64,000 bases of DNA from Legionella rubrilucens (lineage in GTDB: Bacteria; Pseudomonadota; Gammaproteobacteria; Legionellales; Legionellaceae): positions 1-64,000 of the forward strand of contig NZ_LNYT01000006.1 of NCBI RefSeq assembly GCF_001468125.1. The letters are read 5' to 3'. The translations under genes and the position numbers were made by a program. Below, one piece after another: positions 20,592-30,527 of this stretch. The number at the start of each line of letters is the position of its first letter. Within the stretch, counting starts at the first letter, position 1. Under the pieces are notes generated by a model that did no database searches, was not told the origin of the DNA, and was given only the letters and a program-made list of their open reading frames with translations.

Positions 20592-21025
20592 CGGTTGAAA
20601 TATTCACTGATGGCGCCTGCAAAGGCAACCCTGGCCCTGGCGGATGGGGTGCCTTGTTGCGTTACAATGGCCAGGAAAAAGCAATATACGGCGGCGAACC
20701 GCATACCACCAATAACCGGATGGAGTTAACCGCTGCCATTCGAGCCTTAAGTGCTTTAACGCGCCCCTGTGTGGTTGATTTATACACTGATTCGCAGTAC
20801 GTGCGTCAGGGGATGATGGAGTGGTTACATGGCTGGAAAAAAAAAGGGTGGGTGAATGCGAAGAAGGAACCGGTTAAAAATGCTGATTTGTGGCAGGAGC
20901 TTGACAGGCTAAGCAAAATGCATACTATCCGTTGGCATTGGGTACGCGGCCATTCCGGACACCCGGAAAATGAGCGCGCGGATGAACTGGCCAACCTGGC
21001 AATCATTGAAATGTTAAAGGGCTGA
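20588..21025 (+). CDS. rnhA: ribonuclease HI
   Basis: 145 residues, standard for RNase HI, which cuts the RNA strand of RNA-DNA hybrids. Catalytic acids are visible in [17 protein letters not shown] (Asp), [10 protein letters not shown] (Glu), LYTDSQYV (Asp) and the final NERADELAN (Asp); the basic handle [20 protein letters not shown] is also there. It starts in an ATGA overlap with the SDR stop and is followed one base later by dnaQ. The rnhA-dnaQ pair is divergent in E. coli but co-directional here. Confidence 0.96.
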   Translation: MTVEIFTDGACKGNPGPGGWGALLRYNGQEKAIYGGEPHTTNNRMELTAAIRALSALTRPCVVDLYTDSQYVRQGMMEWLHGWKKKGWVNAKKEPVKNADLWQELDRLSKMHTIRWHWVRGHSGHPENERADELANLAIIEMLKG

Positions 21026-21026
21026 T

Positions 21027-21734
21027 ATGCGACAAATTGTTTTGGATACTGAAACCACAGGCATAGGCCCTGAGTTGGGTCATCGCATCATTGAAATCGG
21101 TTGTGTGGAATTAATCGATAGAAAATTAACCGGTCGCCATTTTCATGCCTATCTCAATCCAAACCGAGACGTGGAAGAGGGTGCCTTTCGAGTTCATGGA
21201 ATCAGTACGGAGTTTCTCAAAGACAAGCCGCCTTTTGAGGCCATTGTTGATGAGTTCATTCAGTTCATTGCCGGTACCGAACTGATTATTCACAATGCGC
21301 CGTTTGATGTGGGCTTTATTGAGGCAGAGCTCAATTGGGTTAAATGGCCCAAGCGATTACCTGATTATTGCACTGTCTGTGATACGCTGGTTTTGGCCCG
21401 CGAAAAACACCCTGGCCAGCGCAACAGCTTAGACGCCCTCTGCAAACGCTATGAGATTGACAATTCCAACCGTACCCTCCATGGCGCTTTGCTGGATGCC
21501 GAAATCCTGGCTCACGTTTACCTCGCCATGACTGGCGGTCAGGCTCAATTATTTGAAGAGGACAATCTTGCTGCGGTTCATGTGGATTCCCAACAACAGA
21601 AGCATCAGAGCTTTCCACGCCTGTCAAGCCACTCTCCCCTCATCGCCGTGAATGAACAGGAACTGCAGCGACATCAGGATTTTGTTGATTTTTTGATTAA
21701 AAAATCCGGCGTGAACCTCTGGCAGGAGGAGTAA
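21027..21734 (+). CDS. dnaQ: DNA polymerase III epsilon subunit (proofreading exonuclease)
   Basis: 235 residues. DnaQ removes mispaired bases during replication in the polymerase III core. The DEDDh exonuclease motifs are complete: VLDTETTGI (Exo I), IIHNAPFDVGFI (Exo II), and HGALLDAEILAHVYL (Exo III with His and Asp). The C terminus after about residue 185 is the linker that binds the alpha subunit. It follows rnhA after one base in the same transcript. Confidence 0.96.
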   Translation: MRQIVLDTETTGIGPELGHRIIEIGCVELIDRKLTGRHFHAYLNPNRDVEEGAFRVHGISTEFLKDKPPFEAIVDEFIQFIAGTELIIHNAPFDVGFIEAELNWVKWPKRLPDYCTVCDTLVLAREKHPGQRNSLDALCKRYEIDNSNRTLHGALLDAEILAHVYLAMTGGQAQLFEEDNLAAVHVDSQQQKHQSFPRLSSHSPLIAVNEQELQRHQDFVDFLIKKSGVNLWQEE

Positions 21735-21861
21735 GCCCGCTTGGCAGGAGTGTCTGGGATGCCAGCGCAGTCGGCATTCCTGTCAAAACGCATAAAAAAA
21801 ACACCTTGCTCATATTTTGTTCTATAGTTATCTGTAGGATTATTGAGCAAAGAAGACGACC

Positions 21862-22374
21862 ATGGAAGCAAAAAAACGCATTCGCCTTGCCCCTGCCGTA
21901 TTTGCTTTATTTTGCCTGGCCCCCCTTGCAAGTCAAGCCCAAACCCAGGTTTCTCCCCTTGACAATACCAAGCCTCTCCTGGTTTTAGCTTCCAATCAGT
22001 TTATTTTTAATCCAAAATCATTGTCCTGGGTGGCTATTAACCACAATGGCAAGGTGGTGCGCAGCGGCAAGGCCTCGGGAGGCAGCCGTTATTGCAAAGA
22101 CGTTCGTCGCGCCTGCCGTACACCGACGGGAACTTACCGTATTATCTCCAAGGGCAGCGCCAATTGCCGCTCCAGCCGTTATCCTTTAGGTAAGGGCGGT
22201 GCAGCGATGCCTTATTGCATGTTTTTCAGTAAATATTACGCTATTCATGGCTCTTATGATGTACCTAATTACAATGCAAGCCATGGGTGTATTCGCGTCA
22301 AGCCGCACGATGCCAAATGGCTGCATCAGAATTTTATTAAAATTGGCACGAAAGTCATTGTTAAACCCTATTAA
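21862..22374 (+). CDS. L,D-transpeptidase (YkuD domain), exported
   Basis: 170 residues with a signal peptide (KKRIRLAPAVFALFCLAPLASQAQ). The YkuD signature is IHGSYDVPN followed by SHGCIRV, with catalytic Cys143 and the partner His residues. Such enzymes form 3-3 peptidoglycan crosslinks or attach proteins to the wall in the periplasm. The short size, with no LysM or peptidoglycan-binding domain, is like the minimal ErfK/YbiS-type proteins. It is a single gene. An imperfect hairpin at about 21758-21782 separates it from dnaQ. Confidence 0.9.
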   Translation: MEAKKRIRLAPAVFALFCLAPLASQAQTQVSPLDNTKPLLVLASNQFIFNPKSLSWVAINHNGKVVRSGKASGGSRYCKDVRRACRTPTGTYRIISKGSANCRSSRYPLGKGGAAMPYCMFFSKYYAIHGSYDVPNYNASHGCIRVKPHDAKWLHQNFIKIGTKVIVKPY

Positions 22375-22433
22375 TAAAATGTTAATCTGCATGGTTTAAA
22401 ATTAAACAATCATGGCATTTAGCGTAGTTTAAT

Positions 22434-22838
22434 ATGAATCCTTATCAAATGACGATTAACAGCAAAACCTTAAAAAACAGCGGAGCTCATTTTGAGGCTG
22501 GTGAACGAAGTGGCGCCATTTTAACCCTTCCCAATAAACAAACCAAACTCGATTTTCTGGAGGAATTTAATTACGCCGTTAAAACAGGCTTCATCGAGGA
22601 TAAAACCCCCTATAAGCTGTTTGGACAGCAAAGCCTCTACTTGTCATTAGAGTTTGCCTCCATGCTCATGGGGGATCCGCACGCCGATTTTAGTCATCTG
22701 GATGAACTTAATCAGGGCTGTGTCAAAGTGAATCCGGTGATTAAATTTTTCGACTCCATCAAAGGGAATGGAGAGATAGTGAACTCAAGAGGGCGCACGT
22801 TGAGTGAATCACAGGTTACAGCGCTGCTGAAACTCTGA
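22434..22838 (+). CDS. hypothetical protein
   Basis: 134 residues, soluble, with no signal peptide and no motif I recognise. The ATG at 22434 lacks a visible ribosome site, and an ATG at 22452 is an alternative start. The body has long hydrophilic helices (KQTKLDFLEEFNYAVKTGF and a short loop around SLYLSLEFASMLMG). Codon use and an uninterrupted frame between two real genes support it as coding. It is convergent with erpA. Confidence 0.6.
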   Translation: MNPYQMTINSKTLKNSGAHFEAGERSGAILTLPNKQTKLDFLEEFNYAVKTGFIEDKTPYKLFGQQSLYLSLEFASMLMGDPHADFSHLDELNQGCVKVNPVIKFFDSIKGNGEIVNSRGRTLSESQVTALLKL

Positions 22839-22845
22839 GTTTAAA

Positions 22846-22862
22846 GCCCCGGAAACCAGGGC
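22846..22862 (-). terminator. small hairpin between convergent genes
   Basis: A seven-base stem (GCCCCGG at 22846-22852 with CCAGGGC at 22856-22862, one wobble pair) and a three-base loop lie between the stops of the hypothetical gene and erpA. Read on the minus strand it is followed by TTTAAAC, a weak T tract. Confidence 0.4.
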
Positions 22863-22878
22863 CTTAAGGGTGAGGGGA

Positions 22879-23265
22879 CTACTCATCATCCATGCTAAAG
22901 GAAGAACCACAGCCGCAGGTCGTCTTTGCATTGGGATTACGAATGACAAATTGCTCGCCTTGAATACCTTGGACGTAATCAATTTCCGCTTCGTTCAGAA
23001 ATTGATGGCTCATAGAGTCAATCAGGAGCTTCACCGTGGATTGACCGTCGGAGCAGGTCTGCACCACCACCGTATCGTCATCCTGTATCGTCTCATCAAA
23101 GGTAAAACCGTACTGAAACCCTGAACAACCGCCGCCGGTAATGTAAACCCGTAAATTCAGACTGGGATTGTCTTCTTCGGCAATCAGGGCGGCCACTTTA
23201 TCGGCGGCACTGACTGAAAAATAAACGTTGGTTGTTGATGAGGGGATTGCATTAATCGCTGCCAT
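22879..23265 (-). CDS. erpA: iron-sulfur cluster insertion protein ErpA
   Basis: 128 residues of the A-type carrier family, which hands Fe-S clusters to target proteins such as the IspG/IspH enzymes. The three conserved Cys are in [11 protein letters not shown] and [10 protein letters not shown]. The ribosome site CTGGAG precedes the ATG. The extra N-terminal residues ([16 protein letters not shown]) are slightly longer than in E. coli. It is 54 bases downstream of mnmA on the same strand and probably shares its transcript or has its own promoter. Confidence 0.95.
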   Translation of the reverse strand: MAAINAIPSSTTNVYFSVSAADKVAALIAEEDNPSLNLRVYITGGGCSGFQYGFTFDETIQDDDTVVVQTCSDGQSTVKLLIDSMSHQFLNEAEIDYVQGIQGEQFVIRNPNAKTTCGCGSSFSMDDE

Positions 23266-23319
23266 GAAATACTCCAGAAGAAAAGGGTCTCGCTATACCA
23301 TGTATTAATTGTACCTTAT

Positions 23320-24405
23320 TTAGCGAATAATTTGCTCTATTGTCGCACCGCCGAGGCACTGATTTTTATCGTAGAACACGATGTATTGACCCGGCGTCAC
23401 CGCCCGTTGCCATTCGGAGAACATCACGTAATGCTGGCCATTGCTTTCGGGCGAAATGACACAGGCCTGCTCCGGCTGGCGGTAACGGGTTTTAGCAAAA
23501 CAGGTGAACGGCAAAGAAACCTCACCTGGCGGAACCAGCCAATGAACAGGGCTGCAAACCAAGCCCTGCGAGTACAGCAGGGGATGATCACCCTGGGCAA
23601 CAATTAGTACATTGTTTGGAATGTCTTTATCCACGACATACCAGGGTTCATCGCCACCTGTTTTACGACCGCCGATACCCAATCCCTGACGCTGACCGAG
23701 GGTATAGTACATCAATCCCTCATGACGTCCGACGTACTCGCCCTGCGGTGTCTGCATTTCCCCCGGTTTAGCGAGGATGAATTCTTTTAAAAATTCCTTA
23801 AAACGCTTTTCGCCAATGAAGCAAATACCGGTCGAATCTTTTTTGGCCTGAGTCACCAGTCCCAGCTGGCGTGCAAATTCCCTGATTTCAGCTTTAAGAA
23901 AATCCCCTACGGGAAAGAGGGTTTTAGCCAGGGCCGAAGGTTCTACGGCATGAAGAAAATAGGTCTGATCCTTGTCGCGATCCTTGGCTTTGTACAACGC
24001 CCCTGGATTATTTTCTGAACGGACCCGGGCATAATGGCCGGTTGCAATGTAATCCGCACCGAGAGAAAGGGCATGAGTTAAAAAAGCCTTAAATTTGATT
24101 TCCTTGTTACACAACACGTCGGGATTGGGTGTGCGACCCTGCTCATACTCACGCAGGAAATGGGCAAACACACGATCCCAATACTCTTCGGCAAAATTGA
24201 CGCTGTGAAGGGGAATTTGAAGCTGATTACAAACCGCCTGCGCATCGGCCAGATCCGCTGCCGCGGCACAGTAGCCTTCCGTATCATCCTGTTCCCAGTT
24301 TTTCATGAACAGGCCTTCGACGTCATACCCCTGTTCTTTCAGAAGCCAGGCAGCCACTGAGGAATCAACGCCGCCCGACATACCTACAATAACTTTTGCT
24401 TTCAT
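23320..24405 (-). CDS. mnmA: tRNA-specific 2-thiouridylase MnmA
   Basis: 361 residues. It inserts sulfur at position 2 of the wobble uridine in tRNA for Lys, Glu and Gln. The N-terminal PP-loop is [16 protein letters not shown]; catalytic Cys residues lie in [12 protein letters not shown] and [24 protein letters not shown] marks the C-terminal half. It is divergent from the fab gene run. Confidence 0.97.
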   Translation of the reverse strand: MKAKVIVGMSGGVDSSVAAWLLKEQGYDVEGLFMKNWEQDDTEGYCAAAADLADAQAVCNQLQIPLHSVNFAEEYWDRVFAHFLREYEQGRTPNPDVLCNKEIKFKAFLTHALSLGADYIATGHYARVRSENNPGALYKAKDRDKDQTYFLHAVEPSALAKTLFPVGDFLKAEIREFARQLGLVTQAKKDSTGICFIGEKRFKEFLKEFILAKPGEMQTPQGEYVGRHEGLMYYTLGQRQGLGIGGRKTGGDEPWYVVDKDIPNNVLIVAQGDHPLLYSQGLVCSPVHWLVPPGEVSLPFTCFAKTRYRQPEQACVISPESNGQHYVMFSEWQRAVTPGQYIVFYDKNQCLGGATIEQIIR

Positions 24406-24512
24406 TGAGCAACAAATGTTTAAAAAAGATTCTATTTTACGTCATAATAAGGAAAGATTAAATCGCAATTTACAAAAGTCTCCGTTATTATTCCGTTATT
24501 TGAGTTAAATCC

Positions 24513-24938
24513 ATGCAAATCAATCTTAGAAAAGCGGTCAATCAGGGACCGCAACACCTTTCCCTGACCTTAACTGAACGGTTGCCGTATTACATTGAGC
24601 CGCCAGTTCACCTTGAATGCGGCTATGCTGTTGAAAGAAAGGACAATTATTATTTAGTCAATTTGAACGTCCGCGGTGACTTGACGATTACCTGCCAGCG
24701 CTGCCTTAAGCCCTTTGCCCATGCGTATGCCAATCATCTTGAACTTGCCGTATGTGGCTCTGAGGAGGCAGCAGAAAAATTGCTAACCACCTATGAAGCC
24801 ATTGTTGCGTTGGACAATCAGATTGATTTAGAGGGCCTCATTACCGATGAATTGCATCTTTACAGCCCGCAATCCCATGAGGACCCCAATGAGTGTGATC
24901 CGGAAATTGCCGCCTATATTCATGCGGAAAGGCAATAA
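24513..24938 (+). CDS. yceD: YceD/DUF177 family protein
   Basis: 141 residues. The family is always next to rpmF and is associated with 23S rRNA processing and L32 expression. The paired Cys in LTITCQRCLKPFAHAY and the acidic C terminus with CDPEIAAYIHAERQ are typical. It begins the run yceD-rpmF-plsX-fabH that couples ribosome and fatty acid synthesis genes in gammaproteobacteria. Confidence 0.93.
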   Translation: MQINLRKAVNQGPQHLSLTLTERLPYYIEPPVHLECGYAVERKDNYYLVNLNVRGDLTITCQRCLKPFAHAYANHLELAVCGSEEAAEKLLTTYEAIVALDNQIDLEGLITDELHLYSPQSHEDPNECDPEIAAYIHAERQ

Positions 24939-25035
24939 ACGTGATAAAATCTCACATTAAGACTTGGATTAACGAGAAAAAATCGGTAATATTCCGTCCC
25001 AAATGAATTAATACAAATTGCCTAGGAGTAATACA

Positions 25036-25227
25036 ATGGCTGTTCAACAAAATAAAAAATCGCGTTCCAGACGCGATATGCGCCGCTCTCACGATGCGCT
25101 GACTGCACCCACTCTGTCAGTGGACTCCACCAGTGGTGAAAAACACCTGCGTCATCATATCACGCCTGACGGCTATTACCGCGGCAAAAAAGTGCTGGAT
25201 ACTGATAACGTTTACGAACAAGAGTAA
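25036..25227 (+). CDS. rpmF: 50S ribosomal protein L32
   Basis: 63 residues, [20 protein letters not shown] with the usual basic N terminus and [14 protein letters not shown] at the end. The Cys pairs of zinc-binding L32 variants are absent, so this is the zinc-free type. The ATG at 25036 follows AGGAG; an upstream TTG in frame is not needed. It lies about 100 bases after yceD and seven before plsX. Confidence 0.97.
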   Translation: MAVQQNKKSRSRRDMRRSHDALTAPTLSVDSTSGEKHLRHHITPDGYYRGKKVLDTDNVYEQE

Positions 25228-25233
25228 GCTTCC

Positions 25234-26262
25234 TTGAAGAACATCACCATTGCTGTTGATGCGATGGGTGGGGATCATGGTCTGAATGTCGTGATTCCTG
25301 CTTGTGTTCGTGCCACACGGCGCCATCCTGACTTGAAGTTATTGTTAGTCGGTGATCAAGCTCAGGTTAATTCGCATCTTAAAAAGCATTCCGTCGAAAA
25401 CACCAATCAATTCTCGGTCATTCATGCATCCGAGGTTGTCGGGATGGATGAGTTGCCTTCGCATGCCATGCGCAACAAGAAGGATTCCTCCATGCGGGTT
25501 GCGATTAATCTGGTCAAGGATGGGCAAGCGCAGGCGTGTGTCAGTGCCGGAAATACCGGTGCCTTAATGGCCACAGCACGCTTTGTGCTGAAAACCCTGC
25601 CTGGTATTGATCGGCCCGCCATTATCGCCGAATTGCCTACCCTGAAAGGGAAAACCCGTGTCATTGACCTCGGTGCCAATGTGGATTCCTGTGCAGAGCA
25701 CCTCTTTCAGTTTGCCGTCATGGGTTCTGCTCTTATTCAGGCTTTGGATAAAAAACCCAAACCCAGCATTGCTTTGCTTAACATTGGCGTTGAAGAAATC
25801 AAGGGCAATGATCAGGTCAAACGGACCGCGCACATGCTGGCTGAATGCACACTAATGAATTATGTGGGCTATGTGGAAGGGGATCATTTCTATTCAGGCA
25901 GTGTGGATCTCGTGGTTTGCGACGGATTTGTGGGCAATGTTGCATTGAAAGCAAGCGAAGGCCTGGCTAAATTAATGCTTTCCGTACTTAAAGAGTCATT
26001 CACCCGCAGCCCATGGGCTAAATTGGCGGGCTTAATCGCAAAACCTGCGCTGAACCATTTAAAAGTCCGCATGGACCCTGCGCGATACAATGGAGCCAGT
26101 TTGCTCGGCTTAAACGGTATTGTGGTCAAAAGCCATGGCGGCGCAAGTGAGCTGGCCTTTCAATATGCGATTGAAGAAGCCATGTTGCAGGTTCAGAGTA
26201 ACGTTGTTGATTTGGTTAGAGATCAAATCACCGATTTCATCAACCAGGGTTTGTTGCTATGA
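25234..26262 (+). CDS. plsX: phosphate acyltransferase PlsX
   Basis: 342 residues. PlsX converts acyl-ACP to acyl-phosphate for phospholipid synthesis. [20 protein letters not shown] at the N terminus, [11 protein letters not shown], and [13 protein letters not shown] are family signatures. The start is a TTG at 25234, directly after rpmF; the first MGGD residues fit homologues with this start. Its stop overlaps the fabH ATG by four bases. Confidence 0.96.
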   Translation: MKNITIAVDAMGGDHGLNVVIPACVRATRRHPDLKLLLVGDQAQVNSHLKKHSVENTNQFSVIHASEVVGMDELPSHAMRNKKDSSMRVAINLVKDGQAQACVSAGNTGALMATARFVLKTLPGIDRPAIIAELPTLKGKTRVIDLGANVDSCAEHLFQFAVMGSALIQALDKKPKPSIALLNIGVEEIKGNDQVKRTAHMLAECTLMNYVGYVEGDHFYSGSVDLVVCDGFVGNVALKASEGLAKLMLSVLKESFTRSPWAKLAGLIAKPALNHLKVRMDPARYNGASLLGLNGIVVKSHGGASELAFQYAIEEAMLQVQSNVVDLVRDQITDFINQGLLL

Positions 26263-27212
26263 AAAATGCCATCATTAAAGGAACAGGAAGTTATCTGCCT
26301 GTGCGTTCGCTCACCAATAAAGAGCTGGAGTCGCAATTGGATACCACGCATGAGTGGATTTTTTCGCGCACTGGCATCAGTAGCCGCCATATTGCTTCTG
26401 AACACGAAACCACGGCTTACATGGCGTCTGAAGCGGCAAAAAAAGCGTTAAAAGCCTCTGAACTGCAGGCCGATGACATTGATTTAATCATTGTAGCGAG
26501 CTGCACACCCAACCAGTTTTTTCCCAGCATGGCCTGCCATGTACAAAAAGCAATCGGCTCGACCCGCAGTATCCCGGCCTTTGATATTTCAGCGGCATGC
26601 AGCGGTTTTGTCTACGCGATGGACATGGCCAGGCAATACATTCAGTCAGGTACAGCAAAACACGTGCTCGTTGTAGGCAGTGAAAGCATGTCCCGGGCCG
26701 TTAATTGGCAGGATCGGGCAACCTGTGTATTATTTGGCGATGGCGCCGGCGCGGCGGTATTGAGTGCCAGTGACGAACCCGGCATTTTAGCCAGCCGTCT
26801 GCATTCCCTGTACGATGGCGAGGGATACCTTACCTACGATAACGCCACGGGCAGCGATCAGCCCGCTTTTATCGGCATGCGCGGCAATGAAGTATTTAAG
26901 CTCGCCGTCAATATCATGGGCAACATTGTGGATGAAATTCTGGATTGCAGCGGCCTGCAGAAATCAGACATTAACTGGTTAATCCCTCATCAAGCCAATA
27001 TCCGCATTATTCAAGGCATCGCTAAAAAACTGGATTTATCCATGGAGCAAGTCATTGTAACCATTGAGAATCAAGGCAATACCTCGGCCGCATCCATCCC
27101 TCTCGCACTCGATTATTCGATACAGAATAATAAAATTTCCCGTGGGGATTTATTGTTACTGGAATCGTTCGGTGGTGGAATGACCTGGGGCGCCATGGTT
27201 ATTCGTTATTAG
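26259..27212 (+). CDS. fabH: beta-ketoacyl-ACP synthase III
   Basis: 317 residues. FabH starts fatty acid synthesis by joining acetyl-CoA (or a branched primer) to malonyl-ACP. The catalytic Cys is in [13 protein letters not shown], the His in [10 protein letters not shown], and the Asn in [14 protein letters not shown]. Legionella lipids are rich in branched chains, which FabH selectivity may influence, but this cannot be judged from sequence. It overlaps plsX and precedes fabD by 20 bases. Confidence 0.97.
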   Translation: MKNAIIKGTGSYLPVRSLTNKELESQLDTTHEWIFSRTGISSRHIASEHETTAYMASEAAKKALKASELQADDIDLIIVASCTPNQFFPSMACHVQKAIGSTRSIPAFDISAACSGFVYAMDMARQYIQSGTAKHVLVVGSESMSRAVNWQDRATCVLFGDGAGAAVLSASDEPGILASRLHSLYDGEGYLTYDNATGSDQPAFIGMRGNEVFKLAVNIMGNIVDEILDCSGLQKSDINWLIPHQANIRIIQGIAKKLDLSMEQVIVTIENQGNTSAASIPLALDYSIQNNKISRGDLLLLESFGGGMTWGAMVIRY

Positions 27213-27232
27213 TCTGTTGGAGTACCCTTTAC

Positions 27233-28189
27233 ATGTTTAATATTGCCTATGTGTTTCCTGGCCAGGGCTCTCAATCCATTGGCATGTTATCCGAGCTCGC
27301 CGATCACCACAGCCAGATTGTTGATGTGTTCAGTGAGGTGTCTGATAAACTGGGCTATGACCTGTGGGCGCTTGTACAACAAGGCCCTGATTCGCAATTG
27401 AATCAGACCGAATACACTCAAGCGGCCATGCTGACAGCTGATGTGGCTGTTTTTCAGGTATTAAAAAAAGCCGGCTTCCCCAAGGCCCACCTTATGGCAG
27501 GTCACAGTCTGGGTGAATACGCCGCCTTAACGGCAGCCAATGCCCTTTCGCTCACTGACGCCGCCCGATTGGTCAGTCGCCGTGGCCAAATTATGCAGCA
27601 GTCCATCCCGATGGGGCAGGGTGCAATGGCCGCCATCGTTGGTTTGAGTGATGAACAGGTCAGCCAACTTTGCCAGCAGGCCAGTGATGCGCAGGAGAAA
27701 GTGACTCCGGCCAATTATAATGCCATTGGCCAGGTGGTGATTGCCGGCCATACTGAAGCCGTTCAGCGCGCCGTCACAATGGCCGAAGAAATGGATGCAA
27801 GACTGGCAAAAATCATCCCGGTCAGTGTGCCTTGCCATTGCCCTTTGTTGTCTGACGCTGCCGAACAATTTGCTGAATGCCTGGCAGAAACAAACTTTCG
27901 TGTTCCCGAGACTGCCGTCATCAGTAACGTTGATCTGAGCATCTACCAGTCGCCGGAGCAGATGAGAACCTTGCTGAAAGAGCAATTGTATAGTCCCGTT
28001 CGATGGGTTGAAACCATTCAGTTGATGAAAAACAAACAGACTCATCTGGTCATTGAGTGCGGCCCCGGTAAAGTATTGAGCGGGTTGGTCAAACGCATTG
28101 ACAAAACGCTGGCGGCCAGCAGTATTTATGATCAGATTTCGCTCGAGCAAGCCCTTGGCAGTCTGACAACAAACGAACATTGCCAATAG
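27233..28189 (+). CDS. fabD: malonyl-CoA:ACP transacylase
   Basis: 318 residues. FabD loads malonate onto the acyl carrier protein. The nucleophile Ser is in MAGHSLGEYAAL, PGQGSQSIGM opens the protein, and VSVPCHCPLL carries a substrate-site segment; the catalytic His is part of that region. The long frame on the opposite strand is a shadow. It is followed eight bases later by fabG. Confidence 0.97.
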   Translation: MFNIAYVFPGQGSQSIGMLSELADHHSQIVDVFSEVSDKLGYDLWALVQQGPDSQLNQTEYTQAAMLTADVAVFQVLKKAGFPKAHLMAGHSLGEYAALTAANALSLTDAARLVSRRGQIMQQSIPMGQGAMAAIVGLSDEQVSQLCQQASDAQEKVTPANYNAIGQVVIAGHTEAVQRAVTMAEEMDARLAKIIPVSVPCHCPLLSDAAEQFAECLAETNFRVPETAVISNVDLSIYQSPEQMRTLLKEQLYSPVRWVETIQLMKNKQTHLVIECGPGKVLSGLVKRIDKTLAASSIYDQISLEQALGSLTTNEHCQ

Positions 28190-28197
28190 GAGTTTAC

Positions 28198-28944
28198 ATG
28201 ACAAATCTGCAGGGAAAAATTGCCCTTGTTACAGGTGCCAGCCGTGGAATAGGGCAGGCCATTGCCATAAATCTTGCAAAAAAAGGCGCGTATGTTATTG
28301 GAACGGCCACCTCAAACGCCGGCGCCGAAGCCATCACGGCCGCTTTTAAGGCCGAACAGGTGTCGGGTCATGGCGTTATGCTGAATGTGACTGACAAAGA
28401 GGGCGTGGAGCATTTGATGGCTCAATTGTCAGATGAGGATAAATTACCCTCCATTCTGGTTAATAATGCCGGCATCACCAACGACAACCTGTTACTGCGT
28501 ATGGACGATGAGGAATGGTACAAGGTGATTGAGACCAACCTGAATGCCGTCTTTCGTTTGAGCAAAGCCTGCCTTAAACCCATGTTCCGTGCACGATGGG
28601 GCCGCATCATTACGATTGGATCGGTGGTCGGTTCAAGTGGAAATTCCGGGCAGGCGAACTATACTGCAGCTAAGGCAGGTGTCGTCGGCTTTACCAAATC
28701 ACTGGCCCAGGAAATCGGCAGCCGCGGCATCACGGTCAACGTGGTAGCCCCCGGGTTTATTGATACCGACATGACCAGTGCACTTCCCGAACTGGTGAAA
28801 GAAGAAATGCTGAAACGCATCCCCCTGAAGCGTCTGGGCAAGGCAGAAGACATTGCCGAAGCAGTGGCTTTTCTTGCCTCAGACAGTGCAAATTATATTA
28901 CGGGTGAAACAATTCACGTCAATGGCGGTATGTACATGAATTAA
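28198..28944 (+). CDS. fabG: 3-oxoacyl-ACP reductase
   Basis: 248 residues. FabG reduces beta-ketoacyl-ACP with NADPH. TGASRGIGQAIA is the cofactor motif, VNNAGITNDNL follows, and YTAAKAG holds the catalytic Tyr and Lys. The ATG at 28198 is preceded by AGGAG; an upstream in-frame start at 28180 would lie within fabD and is rejected. It is followed by 76 bases that appear to hold the acpP promoter. Confidence 0.97.
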   Translation: MTNLQGKIALVTGASRGIGQAIAINLAKKGAYVIGTATSNAGAEAITAAFKAEQVSGHGVMLNVTDKEGVEHLMAQLSDEDKLPSILVNNAGITNDNLLLRMDDEEWYKVIETNLNAVFRLSKACLKPMFRARWGRIITIGSVVGSSGNSGQANYTAAKAGVVGFTKSLAQEIGSRGITVNVVAPGFIDTDMTSALPELVKEEMLKRIPLKRLGKAEDIAEAVAFLASDSANYITGETIHVNGGMYMN

Positions 28945-28949
28945 TAGGC

Positions 28950-28977
28950 TTGCGTTCTTTGAATAATTGAATAAACT
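28950..28977 (+). promoter_or_regulatory. possible internal promoter for acpP
   Basis: TTGCGT (28950-28955), a 16-base spacer and TAAACT (28972-28977) lie between fabG and acpP. An extra promoter here would fit the need for far more ACP than enzyme. The match is moderate. Confidence 0.4.
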
Positions 28978-29020
28978 AGCCACAAGAAAATTTTAATAAA
29001 CCTAAGAGGAAAGACGAGTT

Positions 29021-29269
29021 ATGAGTACAGTTGAAGAAAGAGTTCGCAAAATTGTTGGTGAACAATTGGGCGTTAAAGAGGAAGATTTGAACAATAATGC
29101 ATCCTTTGTTGATGACTTGGGTGCAGACTCTCTTGACACTGTTGAATTGGTTATGGCTCTTGAAGAAGAGTTCGAAACTGAGATTCCTGATGAAAAGGCT
29201 GAAAAAATCACAACGATTCAGGAAGCGATTGATTACATTGAATCAAACATGAATAAAGAAGAAGCTTGA
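29021..29269 (+). CDS. acpP: acyl carrier protein
   Basis: 82 residues, strongly acidic. The phosphopantetheine attachment serine is Ser37 in [14 protein letters not shown]. Helix [16 protein letters not shown] and the C-terminal EAIDYIESN match the family. A strong AGAGGAAAG ribosome site precedes it. It carries growing acyl chains for the Fab enzymes encoded around it. Confidence 0.97.
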   Translation: MSTVEERVRKIVGEQLGVKEEDLNNNASFVDDLGADSLDTVELVMALEEEFETEIPDEKAEKITTIQEAIDYIESNMNKEEA

Positions 29270-29288
29270 TAAATTCGAGGAGTATTCA

Positions 29289-30527
29289 TTGAGTAAGCGG
29301 CGTGTAGTAGTAACCGGCATGGGGATGGTGACCCCTGTCGGTCTTAATGTAGAGCAAACCTGGCAAAACATTCTGGCCGGGAAAAGTGGTGTTGGCGTGA
29401 TAGATGGTTTTGACACCACCGAGTACCCCACCAAAATCTGGGCCAAGGTCAAAGACTTCAACATCGAGAACCATGTGCCGCTGAAAGACGCCCGTAAAAT
29501 GGATTTATTTACCCAATACGGAATAGCCGCAGCGGATGAGGCTCTGGCTGATTCTGGTCTGGTGGTTGACCATCCCTTGTCTTTACGTGCCGGTGTGGCG
29601 GTGGGTGCGGGGATTGGTGGTATTCAAACCATTACCGATAACCAGGACAAACTGGTTAGCGGCGGGCCGCGTAAAGTATCACCGTTTTTTATTCCTGCGG
29701 GCATCATTAACATGGTTGCAGGACAGATTTCTATTAAGCATCAGTTGAAAGGGCCCAATATTTCCGTGGTGACCGCGTGTACAACCGGTACTCATAACAT
29801 TGGTCTCGCTGGTCGAATGATTGCTTATGGCGATGCCGATATCATGGTCTGCGGCGGTGCCGAGATGACCACGACCCCCTTGTGTCTGGCCGGTTTTTCA
29901 GCTGTCCGTTCGTTATCCAAACGCAATGACGAACCGGAAAAAGCGTCTCGTCCCTGGGATAAGGATAGGGATGGTTTTGTGATGGGCGAAGGCGCAGGTA
30001 TTCTTGTTCTGGAAGAGTACGAACATGCCAAGGCACGGGGCGCCAAAATTTATGCCGAACTGGTTGGTTTTGGTATGTCGGGAGATGCTTACCACATTAC
30101 AGCCCCCGATGAGGATGCTGACGGAGCATCGCGTGCCATGGAAGCCGCCGTTCAGGATGCCAACATTGAGCCTGCTCTGGTCGATTACATTAACGCCCAT
30201 GGTACGTCCACCTACCTGAACGATATGAATGAAACCAAAGCCGTTAAGCGGGTTTTTGGTGAGCATGCTTACCAGTTAGCCATGAGTTCAACCAAGTCCA
30301 TGACCGGACATTTGTTGGGCGCTGCCGGTGCGGTCGAAGCGATTTTCAGTATTCTGGCCATCCGTGATCAAATCGCACCACCGACCATTAACCTGGATAA
30401 TCCTGATGAAGGATGCGACCTGAACTATGTGCCGCATAAGGCCCAACCGATGAAAATCGATTACGCCTTAAGCAATTCATTAGGATTTGGCGGAACGAAT
30501 GGAAGCTTGCTGTTTAAGCGAGTCTAG
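29289..30527 (+). CDS. fabF: beta-ketoacyl-ACP synthase II
   Basis: 412 residues. FabF elongates acyl-ACP. The catalytic Cys is in [14 protein letters not shown]; the His pair lies in [14 protein letters not shown] and [23 protein letters not shown] ends the fold. The start is a TTG at 29289 with GAGGAG seven bases upstream, fitting [16 protein letters not shown]. It abuts mltG with no gap. Confidence 0.97.
   Translation: MSKRRVVVTGMGMVTPVGLNVEQTWQNILAGKSGVGVIDGFDTTEYPTKIWAKVKDFNIENHVPLKDARKMDLFTQYGIAAADEALADSGLVVDHPLSLRAGVAVGAGIGGIQTITDNQDKLVSGGPRKVSPFFIPAGIINMVAGQISIKHQLKGPNISVVTACTTGTHNIGLAGRMIAYGDADIMVCGGAEMTTTPLCLAGFSAVRSLSKRNDEPEKASRPWDKDRDGFVMGEGAGILVLEEYEHAKARGAKIYAELVGFGMSGDAYHITAPDEDADGASRAMEAAVQDANIEPALVDYINAHGTSTYLNDMNETKAVKRVFGEHAYQLAMSSTKSMTGHLLGAAGAVEAIFSILAIRDQIAPPTINLDNPDEGCDLNYVPHKAQPMKIDYALSNSLGFGGTNGSLLFKRV

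Noticed and set aside
27527-28204. Long open frame on the minus strand opposite fabD
   Set aside because: It lies fully inside fabD, has no ribosome site and no family pattern; fabD motifs are clear on the plus strand.
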